A program made the translations under genes and the position numbers. Under the pieces are notes generated by a model. It was given only the letters and a program-made list of their open reading frames with translations, made no database searches and was not told the DNA's origin. A DNA stretch of 64,000 nt. It comes from Burkholderiales bacterium PBB6 (lineage in GTDB: Bacteria; Pseudomonadota; Gammaproteobacteria; Burkholderiales; Burkholderiaceae_C). The stretch is from the NCBI GenBank assembly GCA_002255925.1, contig NKIH01000001.1, positions 744,001-808,000 on the forward strand. Direction: 5' to 3'. Below, one piece after another: positions 23,600 to 32,938 of this stretch. Positions within the stretch are counted from its first letter, which is position 1; the number at the start of each line of letters is the position of its first letter.

Positions 23600-24859
23600 T
23601 CACACCGGCAGGAAGGTCTGCCCGTCCAGCCGCACGCACCGGTTGCGGCCTTGCCGCTTGGCCTCATACAGCGCCCGGTCGGCGGCGTCCATCAGGGCAT
23701 CGGGCGCCAGCAGCACGGGTGGGCCGGTCACCACAAACCCCACGCTGATGGTGACGACGGGCTGCCCCGCCAAGCCGTTGTGCGTGATGCCGGCGGTCAC
23801 CACCGCGGCCCTCAGCCGCTGCGCCAGCCGGGTGGCTGACGACACCGTGGCGGGCTGCAGCAACACGGCAAATTCTTCGCCGCCAATGCGCGCGAGGTGG
23901 TCGTTGTCACGCACCGCAATGCGCATGGCGCAGGCCACGCGGCGCAGGCAGTCGTCACCGGCGGCGTGGCCGTGCAAATCATTGAATTGCTTGAAGTGGT
24001 CGATGTCGATCAGCAATGCCGCCATGCCCAGGCCGTTGTTGGCGGCATGCGCCCAGCGGCGCGGCAGTTCCTGGTCGAAGGCGCGGCGGTTCGCGAGGTC
24101 GGTGAGCGCATCGGTGTCGGCCAGAGCGGCATAGCGGCTGGCCGCTTGCAGGGCCATGTCGCTGCGCGTGATCTCTCGAAGCACATGCAGGTAGTTCCTG
24201 CGTTCTGCGCGTTCCAGGCGGTAGCAGGCCAGCGCCGTGAACAGCGCCGTCGCCTCCATCAGTCCCATGGCGTAGGTCTTGGCGTGGTGGGGCTGGGTGC
24301 CGGGCCCAAACAGGTAGAAGGCGGCGACCAGCAGCCCGATCATCGAGCTGCCCAAGGCACAGGCAAAGCGCAGCTGGAACACGACGTTGCCAGCCAGGAA
24401 AATCAGGCTGAACAGGAAGATGTCGTAGATCCCATCGGGTGACGTGGTCTGCTGGAACAGCTTGCAGCCCGCCACCAACGCGAGGATCAGCAGGCTGCCG
24501 ATTGCCCCTTCGCGCCAGGCGCGTGGCAGGCCGCGTCGCACCAGGGCCAGCACCAGCAGGGCGTAGGGCGTGGCCACCCCCAGGCGCCACCAGCAGGCCA
24601 GCAGGAACACCTCCGGTCGGCTGATCCAGTCGTTCAGCAGCAGGCTGTCAAAAATGCCCAGTGCCAGCAAACCCGCGGCTTGCAGATCACGGCTGCGTTG
24701 TGCTGCAGTGTCGGCCTCGAAGCGGGCCTCCAGGCTGGGCGGAAAGCGCAGGTGCCAGCGCTCCTGCTTGCCCATCGCCAGCAAGGCTGCCATGGCCGCA
24801 CCACCGTCTGACGGGCCGAGCTCTGGAGCGGTGGTGAAGCGGTGGTGGAGGGGGGGCAT
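23600..24859 (-). CDS. Membrane diguanylate cyclase (GGDEF)
   Basis: Synthesises cyclic di-GMP. The N-terminal half holds six or so hydrophobic helices (for example YALLVLALVRRG, SLLILALVAGC, FLFSLIFLAGNVVF, ALGSSMIGLLVAAFYLF). The C-terminal GGDEF domain reads LTDLANRRAFDQEL, IDIDHFKQFND and ARIGGEEFAVLL, so the active-site GGEEF is intact, and TISVGF and EAKRQGRN follow. No upstream RxxD inhibitory motif is obvious. The start is uncertain: ATGs at 24859 and 24793 and an open frame to 24940 all fit, and none has a convincing ribosome site. Confidence 0.9.
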   Translation of the reverse strand: MPPLHHRFTTAPELGPSDGGAAMAALLAMGKQERWHLRFPPSLEARFEADTAAQRSRDLQAAGLLALGIFDSLLLNDWISRPEVFLLACWWRLGVATPYALLVLALVRRGLPRAWREGAIGSLLILALVAGCKLFQQTTSPDGIYDIFLFSLIFLAGNVVFQLRFACALGSSMIGLLVAAFYLFGPGTQPHHAKTYAMGLMEATALFTALACYRLERAERRNYLHVLREITRSDMALQAASRYAALADTDALTDLANRRAFDQELPRRWAHAANNGLGMAALLIDIDHFKQFNDLHGHAAGDDCLRRVACAMRIAVRDNDHLARIGGEEFAVLLQPATVSSATRLAQRLRAAVVTAGITHNGLAGQPVVTISVGFVVTGPPVLLAPDALMDAADRALYEAKRQGRNRCVRLDGQTFLPV

Positions 24860-25017
24860 GCGGTGGATGTGTGCGGCTTGTCCCGTTATCGGTGCATTGG
24901 CGACCGCCGGGCACCCAAGGGCCGCCACATACCCCCGCAATGGCAGCCAACTTGTGCATCGACTACGCTTGACGCCTGAACTTGCTTCGCCAACCTCACC
25001 TGCCCAACGAGCCCACC

Positions 25018-25893
25018 ATGAGCGACACGCCTGACACCTACACCCCGCCCAAAGTCTGGACCTGGAACAAGGGCAACGGCGGCCAGTTCGCCAGCATCAA
25101 CCGCCCGGTGGCCGGCGCCACGCACGAGAAAGACCTGCCCGTTGGCCAGCACCCGCTGCAGCTGTATTCGCTTGCCACGCCCAACGGCGTGAAGGTGACG
25201 GTGATGCTCGAAGAGCTGCTGGCCCTGGGCCACACGGGCGCCGAGTACGACGCCTGGCTGATCCGCATCAATGAAGGCACGCAGTTCGGCAGCGGCTTCG
25301 TGGCCGTGAACCCGAACTCGAAGATCCCGGCGCTGCTCGACACCAGCACGGCCACGCCGACGCGTGTGTTCGAGTCCGGCGCCATCCTGCTGTACCTCGC
25401 GGAAAAGTTCGGCGCCTTGCTGCCGTCTGATCCCGCCCAGCGCGCGGAATGCCTGTCGTGGCTGTTCTGGCAGATGGGCAGCGCGCCTTACCTCGGCGGC
25501 GGCTTCGGCCACTTCTATGTGTATGCACCGGTGAAGATCGAATACGCCATCGACCGCTTCACGATGGAGGTCAAGCGCCAGCTGGACGTGCTGAACCAGC
25601 GCCTGGCCCAGCACCGTTTCCTGTCCGGCGACGACTACACCATCGCCGACATCGCCAACTGGGGCTGGTACGGCCAGGTGGTGCGCGGCCAGCTCTATGA
25701 GGCCGCAGAGTTCCTGCAGGTGCACGAGTACCCGCATGTGCAACGCTGGGCGAACGAGATTGCGGCGCGGCCGGCGGTGGTGCGTGGCCGCATGGTCAAC
25801 CGTGCGTGGGGGCCGCTGGAAGAGCAGCTGCACGAGCGCCATGAAGCGTCTGACTTCGAGCTGCGCACGCAGGACAAGCTCAGCCCGGCCTGA
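25018..25893 (+). CDS. yghU: YghU-type glutathione S-transferase
   Basis: 291 residues from the ATG at 25018, close to the roughly 288 of Escherichia coli YghU. The thioredoxin-like domain has LYSLATPNGVKVTVMLEEL and NPNSKIPALLD, and FESGAILLYLAEKFG marks the glutathione gamma-glutamyl pocket. The helical C-terminal domain carries FLSGDDYTIADIANWGWYG. The family binds two glutathiones and acts as a disulfide-bond reductase. It stands alone between a diguanylate cyclase and an HxlR regulator. Confidence 0.92.
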   Translation: MSDTPDTYTPPKVWTWNKGNGGQFASINRPVAGATHEKDLPVGQHPLQLYSLATPNGVKVTVMLEELLALGHTGAEYDAWLIRINEGTQFGSGFVAVNPNSKIPALLDTSTATPTRVFESGAILLYLAEKFGALLPSDPAQRAECLSWLFWQMGSAPYLGGGFGHFYVYAPVKIEYAIDRFTMEVKRQLDVLNQRLAQHRFLSGDDYTIADIANWGWYGQVVRGQLYEAAEFLQVHEYPHVQRWANEIAARPAVVRGRMVNRAWGPLEEQLHERHEASDFELRTQDKLSPA

Positions 25894-25933
25894 CAAACGG
25901 GCCGCGGGCGGGGGGTGCCGGGGACGGCCGCCG

Positions 25934-25961
25934 GGCCTGAGGCCTCCTTGTGCCTCAGGCC
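25934..25961. terminator. Bidirectional hairpin, yghU/hxlR
   Basis: Perfect 10-bp inverted repeat, GGCCTGAGGC at 25934-25943 and GCCTCAGGCC at 25952-25961, with an 8-base loop. The right arm contains the stop codon of the convergent HxlR gene. A short T-stretch is lacking. Confidence 0.6.
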
Positions 25962-26416
25962 TCGGTGGTTTCGCGCCCGGTGAGGATGCGCGGCAGATTG
26001 CCTTCGATCCAGTCGACCAGCTCGGCCACCTGACGCGCGGCTTCTTCGCCCATCCGCGTCAGCGAATACTCGACATGCGGCGGCACCACCGGGTGGGCCG
26101 TGCGCCGCACGAAGCCGTCAGCCTCCAGGGTTTGCAGCGTCTGCGCCAGCATCTTTTCGCTGACGCCGTCGATCTTGCGACGCAGCTCGCTGAAGCGGTG
26201 CGTGCCGCCCAGCAGCAACGCCACCAGCACCAGCACACCCCAGCGGCTGGTGAGGTGCTGCAGCACCTCGCGCGACGGGCACATCGCGGAAAACACCTCG
26301 CCGCGGCGTGCGGTGTGCAGCGGCTGCTCGACCGGGGGCGCCGATGAGGAGCCCGCCTTGACCGGCTGGTCTTGCGCGGTGCGGGTACGGGCGTGAGCGC
26401 GTGGTGATGTGGCCAT
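25955..26416 (-). CDS. HxlR-family regulator (YtfH-like)
   Basis: A 153-residue HxlR winged-helix protein with a 35-residue leader, then CPSREVLQHLTSRWGVLVLV, GGTHRFSELRRKIDGVSEKM and the wing GFVRRTAHPVVPPHVEYSLT. One conserved cysteine (Cys46) near the HTH is typical of redox- or quinone-sensing members. It is divergent from a QorB/YtfG-type quinone reductase, the same pairing as ytfH-ytfG in enterobacteria. Regulation of that gene in response to quinones or electrophiles is the likely job. Confidence 0.9.
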   Translation of the reverse strand: MATSPRAHARTRTAQDQPVKAGSSSAPPVEQPLHTARRGEVFSAMCPSREVLQHLTSRWGVLVLVALLLGGTHRFSELRRKIDGVSEKMLAQTLQTLEADGFVRRTAHPVVPPHVEYSLTRMGEEAARQVAELVDWIEGNLPRILTGRETTEA

Positions 26417-26418
26417 GG

Positions 26419-26454
26419 GTACTTACCTTTTTGTGCGTACTTACGAAAAGTAAG
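26419..26454. promoter_or_regulatory. HxlR operator between hxlR and qorB
   Basis: GTACTTAC occurs directly repeated at 26419-26426 and 26437-26444, 18 bp apart. The second copy forms an inverted repeat, CTTAC at 26440-26444 with GTAAG at 26450-26454, across GAAAA. The cluster sits immediately upstream of the HxlR start codon and about 60 bases before qorB. Confidence 0.6.
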
Positions 26455-26510
26455 CGCTGTCGGTATTCTGCCTGCATCAACCACTTTTTGCAGCTCGCTG
26501 CCCCATCACC

Positions 26511-27368
<858 letters not shown>

Positions 27369-27385
27369 GGCCTGCAGCGCAGCGC

Positions 27386-28336
27386 TCAGCCCGCCGTGCG
27401 GGTGAGCGCGCGCAGCAGCTGCCGCACCGGCGCGTCCACCTTGCCTTGCCGGCAGGTGAGCACGATGTCTTGGCAGTGGCTGAAGCGTGCCGGCTGCACC
27501 CGGCGCAGCGGGCCCCAGGCCGCGCGGCCGGCCACCAGGTGGTCGGGCAGGAAGCCGGCAAAGCAGCCCGTTGCCACCAGCACCGCCACGCCTTCGAGGC
27601 TGTCGGCCTGGGTGCGGCTGGCGGCCAGGCCGGCAAGCTCGGGGTGGGGCAGGTCGGCCGAGTAGGGGTCACAGACCCACGCGGCCTGCTGCAGCTCGGC
27701 GTCGCTCAAGGCGGTGTCAGGTTTGCGGAACCACGGGTGCCCCTTGGCCACATACAGGCTGTTGGGCTCGCTGTAGATCACATGCTGAGCCAGCCCGGCT
27801 GCGGGCGCGCGGGCCGCCACCACGCCGGCGTCCAGTTCGCCCGTCAACACGCGGCGCTCGATGTCGATCGGCCGCAGCGTCTGCACCTGCACGTCCAGGC
27901 CCGGCAGCGCGGCCACGCACGCACGCAAGGCCTGCGTCAGCGGGGCCGACATCAAGGCGTCTACCAGGCCCAGCCGCAGCAGCGGCCCGGGTGGCCGGGC
28001 GATGCGCGCCACATCGGCCCGGAAGGCGCCGAGCGCATCAAACAGCCGGGTGGTGATGGCGTGCAGTTCCAGCCCGGCGGGCGTGAGGGCAAAGCCGCCG
28101 CGGCCACGCTTGGCCAGTGGCGCGCCCACGCGTGATTCCAGCTCCTTGAACTGCCGGCTGATGGTGGAGAGATCGGTGCGCAGCTCGGCCGTGGCGGCCG
28201 ACAGCCCGCCTGCGCTCACCACCACGCTGAACACCTGCAGCAGGCGCAATTCTGCGTCGCTGGCGGTGGCGAGGTGGCGCACGGCATCGCTGGCAAACAG
28301 GGTCCGGCGATCAAGTGAACTTGCAGGCGTGGTCAT
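27386..28336 (-). CDS. LysR-type regulator
   Basis: A 316-residue LysR protein with a slightly extended N-terminus before the HTH (LRLLQVFSVVVSAGGLSAAT through DLSTISRQFKELESRVGAPL), then a conventional effector-binding domain. It is divergent from the ureohydrolase gene across an 85-base gap, which makes that gene its most likely target. The effector is unknown. A guanidino compound would fit. Confidence 0.88.
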   Translation of the reverse strand: MTTPASSLDRRTLFASDAVRHLATASDAELRLLQVFSVVVSAGGLSAATAELRTDLSTISRQFKELESRVGAPLAKRGRGGFALTPAGLELHAITTRLFDALGAFRADVARIARPPGPLLRLGLVDALMSAPLTQALRACVAALPGLDVQVQTLRPIDIERRVLTGELDAGVVAARAPAAGLAQHVIYSEPNSLYVAKGHPWFRKPDTALSDAELQQAAWVCDPYSADLPHPELAGLAASRTQADSLEGVAVLVATGCFAGFLPDHLVAGRAAWGPLRRVQPARFSHCQDIVLTCRQGKVDAPVRQLLRALTRTAG

Positions 28337-28421
28337 TGCAAAGGCGTGGTGTGACGGCTAGCCTTCAGCGGCATCGGGCGTCTGGATTGTCAGGCACGCC
28401 CGCCGAGCCCTGGAGCCCGCC

Positions 28422-29351
28422 GTGACCGACTTTGCCTTCCGTTCCGATTCGCACTTCCTGAAAGTGGGCGCGCCCGCCGCCACGCCGCGGCCCTACGGCC
28501 TGGCCGGTGTGGCCTGGGACAGCTCGACCACCAACCGCCCGGGCGCGCGCTTCGGCCCCCGCGCCATCCGCGAAGCCAGCCACATGCTGTGCGACGGCAT
28601 CCACCCCTTGTTCAACACCACGCCGGTCGGCCACCTCGACGACCTGGGTGACCTGGCCCTGCCCAATACCAGCCTGGAGCGCATGCGTGCCGAGATGGCG
28701 CGGCAGCTGCCGGCCCTGCTGGCGCAGCGCCACATGGTGTGGCTGGGCGGTGATCACTCCATCACCCTGCCCATCCTGCGCGCACTGAAGGCGCAACTCG
28801 GCCGCCCGCTGGCCGTGTTCCATGTGGACGCGCACTGCGACACCTGGGAAGACCACTTCGGTGAGCCCAGCGGCCACGGCACCTGGGTCTATGAGGCCAT
28901 CCAGGAAGGGCTGGTGGTGAATGAATGCTTCACCCAGGTGGGCATCCGTTCCGCCGGCGAGCGAGAGGCCCGCGAATACGTGCGCGACCAAGGCGGGCAG
29001 ATCTTCACCGCGCGTGACCTGCGCGGCCTGGAAAGCCCCGCCCAGCTGGCCGGCGTGATGGCCAGCGTGCGTGAGCGCCTGGCTGCGCACGGCAACCCGC
29101 CGATCTACCTCAGCCTCGACATCGACGGTCTGGACCCGGCGTTTGCACCCGGCACCGGCACGCCCGAGCCGGGTGGACTGAGTTCGGCCGCGTTGCTGAC
29201 ACTGGTGGAAGAGCTGGCCGACCTGCCCTGGGTGGGCATGGACTGCGTGGAAGTGGCGCCTGCGTATGACCATGCCGAGCTGACATCAAGCGCGGCGGCC
29301 ACGCTGGTCTGGACTTACCTCGCAGGCCGCGTGGCACAAAGTAGGGGGTGA
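28422..29351 (+). CDS. speB: Ureohydrolase (agmatinase/guanidinobutyrase family)
   Basis: A 309-residue Mn-dependent ureohydrolase starting with GTG at 28422 behind a GGAG site. The binuclear metal site is complete: GGDHSITLP, FHVDAHCDTW and SLDIDGLDPAFAPGTGTPEP. Family members hydrolyse agmatine, guanidinobutyrate, guanidinopropionate, proclavaminate or arginine to urea plus an amine. The Cys in DAHCD and the divergent LysR fit a catabolic guanidino-acid enzyme as well as agmatinase, so the speB label is tentative. Confidence 0.85.
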   Translation: MTDFAFRSDSHFLKVGAPAATPRPYGLAGVAWDSSTTNRPGARFGPRAIREASHMLCDGIHPLFNTTPVGHLDDLGDLALPNTSLERMRAEMARQLPALLAQRHMVWLGGDHSITLPILRALKAQLGRPLAVFHVDAHCDTWEDHFGEPSGHGTWVYEAIQEGLVVNECFTQVGIRSAGEREAREYVRDQGGQIFTARDLRGLESPAQLAGVMASVRERLAAHGNPPIYLSLDIDGLDPAFAPGTGTPEPGGLSSAALLTLVEELADLPWVGMDCVEVAPAYDHAELTSSAAATLVWTYLAGRVAQSRG

Positions 29352-29433
29352 ACCTGGGGGGGTGTCACGCAGGTTTCACGGGCACTGGCGAACATGCGTT
29401 TTTGCTCATTCCAAGAACGCTTCGGAGAATACC

Positions 29434-30579
29434 ATGCGCACACCCCGTTTTGCCCTGGCCGCCATTGGCGCCGCCGCCCTGATCACCGTGCTGGCCGCTT
29501 GCGGCGGCAGTGACAACAAGTACCAGACCCTGAACGGCGAAGCGCCGCTCGTCATCGGCCACCGCGGTGCCTCGGGCACGCTGCCGGAGCACACGCTGGA
29601 AGGCTATCAACTGGCCATCGACCAGGGCGCCGACGTGATCGAGCCCGACCTGGTGCTGACTTCTGACGGCGAGATGATCGTGCGCCACGAGCCGATGCTC
29701 GACAGCACCACCGACGTGGCCACCAAGTTCCCGGCCAGCCGCATGGCCACGCGCATGGTGGACGGCGTGTCGACCACCGCCTACTTCGCCAGCGACTTCA
29801 CCCTGGCTGAAATCAAGACGCTGCGTGCCGTGCAGGCGCGCGCCAACCGCTCGCAGGCCTACAACGGCCTGTACGGCATTCCGACGCTGGCCGAAGTCAT
29901 CACGCTGGCCAAGAACGCCAGCCTGAAGACCGGCCGCACCGTGGGCATCTACCCGGAAGTGAAGCACTCCACCTTCCACGCCGGCCTGTTTGGTGCCAAC
30001 GTGTTCGAGAACAAGCTGGTGGCCATGCTGCACCTGGCTTACGGCAACACCGTCACCGCGCCGGTGTTCATCCAGTCGTTTGAAGTGAGCAACCTGCAGT
30101 ACCTGCACACCAAGACGGCCATCCGTCTGGTGCAGCTGATCGACGCCGACGACGTCAACGCCGACGGCAGCATGTCGCTGGTCGCCCCGTACCGCCAGCC
30201 GTATGACTTCGTCGTCAAGGGCGATACCCGCACCTTCGCTGACCTGCTCACCGGCACCGGCCTGGACTTCGTCAAGACCTACGCCTACGCCGTCGGCCCG
30301 TGGAAGCCGTACCTGCTGAAGACGGTGGATGACGGCGTGGAGCGCACCGGCGACACCACGCTCACCATCAACGACCGCCGCGTCGCGGGCAGCACCGGCG
30401 TGATCGAGGCAGCCCACCAGCGTGGTCTGGCCGTGCACACCTGGACCTTCCGTGACGACGCCAGCGGCTACGGCTTCAAGGACCCGAAGGCCGAGATGAC
30501 CTATTACATGAACATGGGCATCGACGGCGTGTTCACCGACTTCCCCGCCACCGGCGTGGCGGCTCGCAACGGCCTGTGA
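29434..30579 (+). CDS. glpQ: Glycerophosphodiester phosphodiesterase, lipoprotein
   Basis: 381 residues from the ATG at 29434. A lipoprotein signal ending in LITVLAACGG puts the lipidated Cys at residue 23. The GDPD barrel begins with LVIGHRGASGTLPEHTLEGY (the HRGA...PE/NT signature) and continues with VIEPDLVLTSDG and VRHEP, giving the catalytic His pair and the metal-binding Glu/Asp. The enzyme releases glycerol-3-phosphate from deacylated phospholipid head groups in the periplasm. Confidence 0.92.
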   Translation: MRTPRFALAAIGAAALITVLAACGGSDNKYQTLNGEAPLVIGHRGASGTLPEHTLEGYQLAIDQGADVIEPDLVLTSDGEMIVRHEPMLDSTTDVATKFPASRMATRMVDGVSTTAYFASDFTLAEIKTLRAVQARANRSQAYNGLYGIPTLAEVITLAKNASLKTGRTVGIYPEVKHSTFHAGLFGANVFENKLVAMLHLAYGNTVTAPVFIQSFEVSNLQYLHTKTAIRLVQLIDADDVNADGSMSLVAPYRQPYDFVVKGDTRTFADLLTGTGLDFVKTYAYAVGPWKPYLLKTVDDGVERTGDTTLTINDRRVAGSTGVIEAAHQRGLAVHTWTFRDDASGYGFKDPKAEMTYYMNMGIDGVFTDFPATGVAARNGL

Positions 30580-30582
30580 GGC

Positions 30583-32055
30583 TCAAACGTCCACGCTGCT
30601 TGCCGGCGTGGACAACTCGAAGCGGTTCACCACCGCATTGAGCTGAACGGCCTGCCGCTGCAAGCTCTCCGCTGCAGCGGCACTCTCTTCCACCAGCGCG
30701 GCGTTCTGCTGCGTGCCACTGTCGAGCTGGCGCACGGCACTGTCCACCGCGCCGATGTCCTGGGTCTGGTGCCGGGTGGCGCTCGAGATGTGGCCGATCA
30801 GCGTGCTCATCCGCTGCACCTGCGCCACCAGCTCCGTCATGCAGGCGCTGGCCCCCCCCGCCAGCTCGGTGCCGATGCGCACCTGCGTCGCCCCCTCGTC
30901 GATCAGTTGCCGGATCTCCAGCGCGGCCTCCGCCGTTCGGCGCGCCAGTGAGCGCACTTCACTGGCCACCACTGAAAACCCGCGGCCATGCTCGCCGGCG
31001 TGGGCCGCCTCCACCGCGGCGTTCAGGGCCAGCACATTGCTCTGGAAGGCCAACCCGTCGACCACCGCATTGATGGCGCCGATGCGTGCGGCGGCCTCGG
31101 CCACCGCTGCCATGCGCGTGACCACGGCCTGCATGGCATCGCCGCCATGGGTGGCCACTTCGGCGGCGGTGCGCACGAGGCTGTCGGCATGGTCGGCGTT
31201 GTCGGCCGTCAACTGCACCTGCCCGGCAAGCGCCGACATGGCCGCGGCGGTGGCTTGCAGGTTGCCGGCCTGGCGCTCGGTGCGCTGGCTCAGGTCCTGG
31301 TTGCCCATGGCGATGTCGCGAGCGGCGTCTTCCACCGACTGGGCCGCCACGCGCACCTCCTGCAGAGCGGCATCGATCTTGAGCAGCGCCCCCTTCAGCA
31401 TCCGCGCGACAGGGCCGGTGGCGGTGGCCTGGGTCATGTCCAGGCACAGCGCATCGCGGCCGTCCACGGCATGCACGATGGCCGTCAGCTCGGCGCTTTC
31501 GATGGCGGCGCGCCGCAGCTGCCGGGCGAGCACCAGCTCGACGCCGGTCTGCACCACCACATACACCGCATGCGACAGCGTCACCGCCAGGTCGGCCTGC
31601 GGCGTGCAATACACCGGCAGGCCCAGCGCCTGCAGCCGGTCAAACAGCACATGGTGCGCCGCGAACAGCACGGCGGCCAGCAGGATCGGCGTGCGGCTGC
31701 GATAAACCATCAGCACCGCCAGCAGCACGAAGACGCCGAAGTGCATCTCGATGTCGCCGCGCGCCAGGTGGATGTGCACCACCACCATCAGCACATGGCA
31801 CACCGTCAGCACGGTCTGGCTGAGCAGGCTGCCGCGGGCCAGCAGCACGGCCAGGGCGGCGATGGGCAGCAGGATGGCCGCCAGGCCCAGCGGCACGGCC
31901 ACATCCACCGCGTCATACAGCAGGCTCACCAGCAAGGCGGCCACGCCACTGCCGCACAGCGCCAACAGCAGCCAGCCGTCGGCCTGGCGGCTCACGTCCT
32001 GCAGGGCGGCCGGGCCGTTGGCGCCGTCTGGGTGTGCCATGGCGATAGAAACCAT
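30583..32055 (-). CDS. Methyl-accepting chemotaxis protein with six-helix membrane sensor
   Basis: A 490-residue chemoreceptor starting at 32055, with a GGAG site seven bases upstream. Residues 20-165 are almost entirely hydrophobic, about six helices with very short loops (WLLLALCGSGVAALLVSLLY and following), so there is no periplasmic ligand domain. The C-terminal signalling domain has the conserved tip LAFQSNVLALNAAVEAAHAG and EVRSLARRTAEAA. It probably senses a membrane-borne or intracellular cue such as energy state or a hydrophobic ligand. Confidence 0.9.
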   Translation of the reverse strand: MVSIAMAHPDGANGPAALQDVSRQADGWLLLALCGSGVAALLVSLLYDAVDVAVPLGLAAILLPIAALAVLLARGSLLSQTVLTVCHVLMVVVHIHLARGDIEMHFGVFVLLAVLMVYRSRTPILLAAVLFAAHHVLFDRLQALGLPVYCTPQADLAVTLSHAVYVVVQTGVELVLARQLRRAAIESAELTAIVHAVDGRDALCLDMTQATATGPVARMLKGALLKIDAALQEVRVAAQSVEDAARDIAMGNQDLSQRTERQAGNLQATAAAMSALAGQVQLTADNADHADSLVRTAAEVATHGGDAMQAVVTRMAAVAEAAARIGAINAVVDGLAFQSNVLALNAAVEAAHAGEHGRGFSVVASEVRSLARRTAEAALEIRQLIDEGATQVRIGTELAGGASACMTELVAQVQRMSTLIGHISSATRHQTQDIGAVDSAVRQLDSGTQQNAALVEESAAAAESLQRQAVQLNAVVNRFELSTPASSVDV

Positions 32056-32139
32056 CTCGATACTCCGGTGTGAAGGAGATCGGGTTTCTAGGTGAAAGCC
32101 GCTGCCCCGGCGCCGCAGCGCGGGACATGCTGGCCGGGG

Positions 32140-32325
32140 CTACACCGCCGTGTCGCGATCTGCCTGATCCTGGGCGCGGCGCGCCAGTTCGGCGTCGCTG
32201 AGGCTGCCAGGCGGGGTGGGCGGCACCATGCGGTCGCCGTCCCATTGCTGGCCGCACCAGCAGTGGCCGTCAGGGTCGATCAGGCACGCGCCGGTGCCGC
32301 AGTTGCGAGGGTCGGTGTCGCTCAT
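32140..32325 (-). CDS. Cys-rich 61-residue protein
   Basis: A small protein starting at the ATG at 32325, with GGAG upstream. The sequence starts MSDTDPRNCGTGACLIDPDG and continues HCWCGQQWDGDRMVPPTPPG, giving four cysteines (CGTGAC and CWC) in the first 25 residues and an acidic, Ala-rich helix after. The spacing suggests a metal-binding knuckle or a pair of disulfides, but no signal peptide is visible. I do not recognise a named family. It lies back to back with the NfeD gene. Confidence 0.7.
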   Translation of the reverse strand: MSDTDPRNCGTGACLIDPDGHCWCGQQWDGDRMVPPTPPGSLSDAELARRAQDQADRDTAV

Positions 32326-32441
32326 GGGCGGGGAACTCCGTGGGGCGTTGGCAAGGCAGTAAAAGCGTGTGGGCTGGTCGCGACGAGATCGTTGCACCGG
32401 CCTACACTGCCACTCACAGAATACACAAGGAGGCCGCACAC

Positions 32442-32888
32442 ATGGCATGGAATGAACCCGTCCTCTGGTGGGCGTTGGCCGGGGTGCTGGTGGTGGTGGA
32501 ACTGCTCACCGGCACCTTCTACCTGCTGATGCTGGCGCTGGGCGCCGCCGCGGCCGCCGTGGCCGCGCACCTGGGCTTGGGCGGCACGCAGCAGGTGCTG
32601 GCCTTTGCCGCGGTGGGCGGCGGTGCGGTGGCCGTGTGGCACTGGCGCCGGGCACAGTCGCCGCGCAGCGCGCCCGCAGACAGCAACCGCGATGTGCACC
32701 TGGACATCGGCGAGCGTGTGACCGTGGAGGCCTGGGCGCCTGACGGCACGGCGCGCGTCAACTACCGCGGCTCGCAGTGGTCGGCCCGGCTGGCGCCAGG
32801 CGCCGCCGCCCCGGCGCCCGGGCCGCACCGGGTGCAGGCGCTTGACGCCAACTGGCTGGTGCTGGTGGCTGACAACGCGCCTGCCTGA
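32442..32888 (+). CDS. NfeD-family membrane protein
   Basis: 148 residues from the ATG at 32442, behind an AAGGAGG site. Two or three N-terminal helices (VLWWALAGVLVVVELLTGTF, then YLLMLALGAAAAAVA) are followed by a C-terminal OB-fold (GERVTVEAWAPDGTARVNYR and SQWSARL). Short NfeD proteins form two-gene modules with SPFH proteins, as here, and are thought to assist assembly or turnover of membrane complexes. Confidence 0.88.
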   Translation: MAWNEPVLWWALAGVLVVVELLTGTFYLLMLALGAAAAAVAAHLGLGGTQQVLAFAAVGGGAVAVWHWRRAQSPRSAPADSNRDVHLDIGERVTVEAWAPDGTARVNYRGSQWSARLAPGAAAPAPGPHRVQALDANWLVLVADNAPA

Positions 32889-32938
32889 ACCTTCGCAACA
32901 GCCTCTGCCCATTCCTGATTCATCACCCCGAGTACCTC

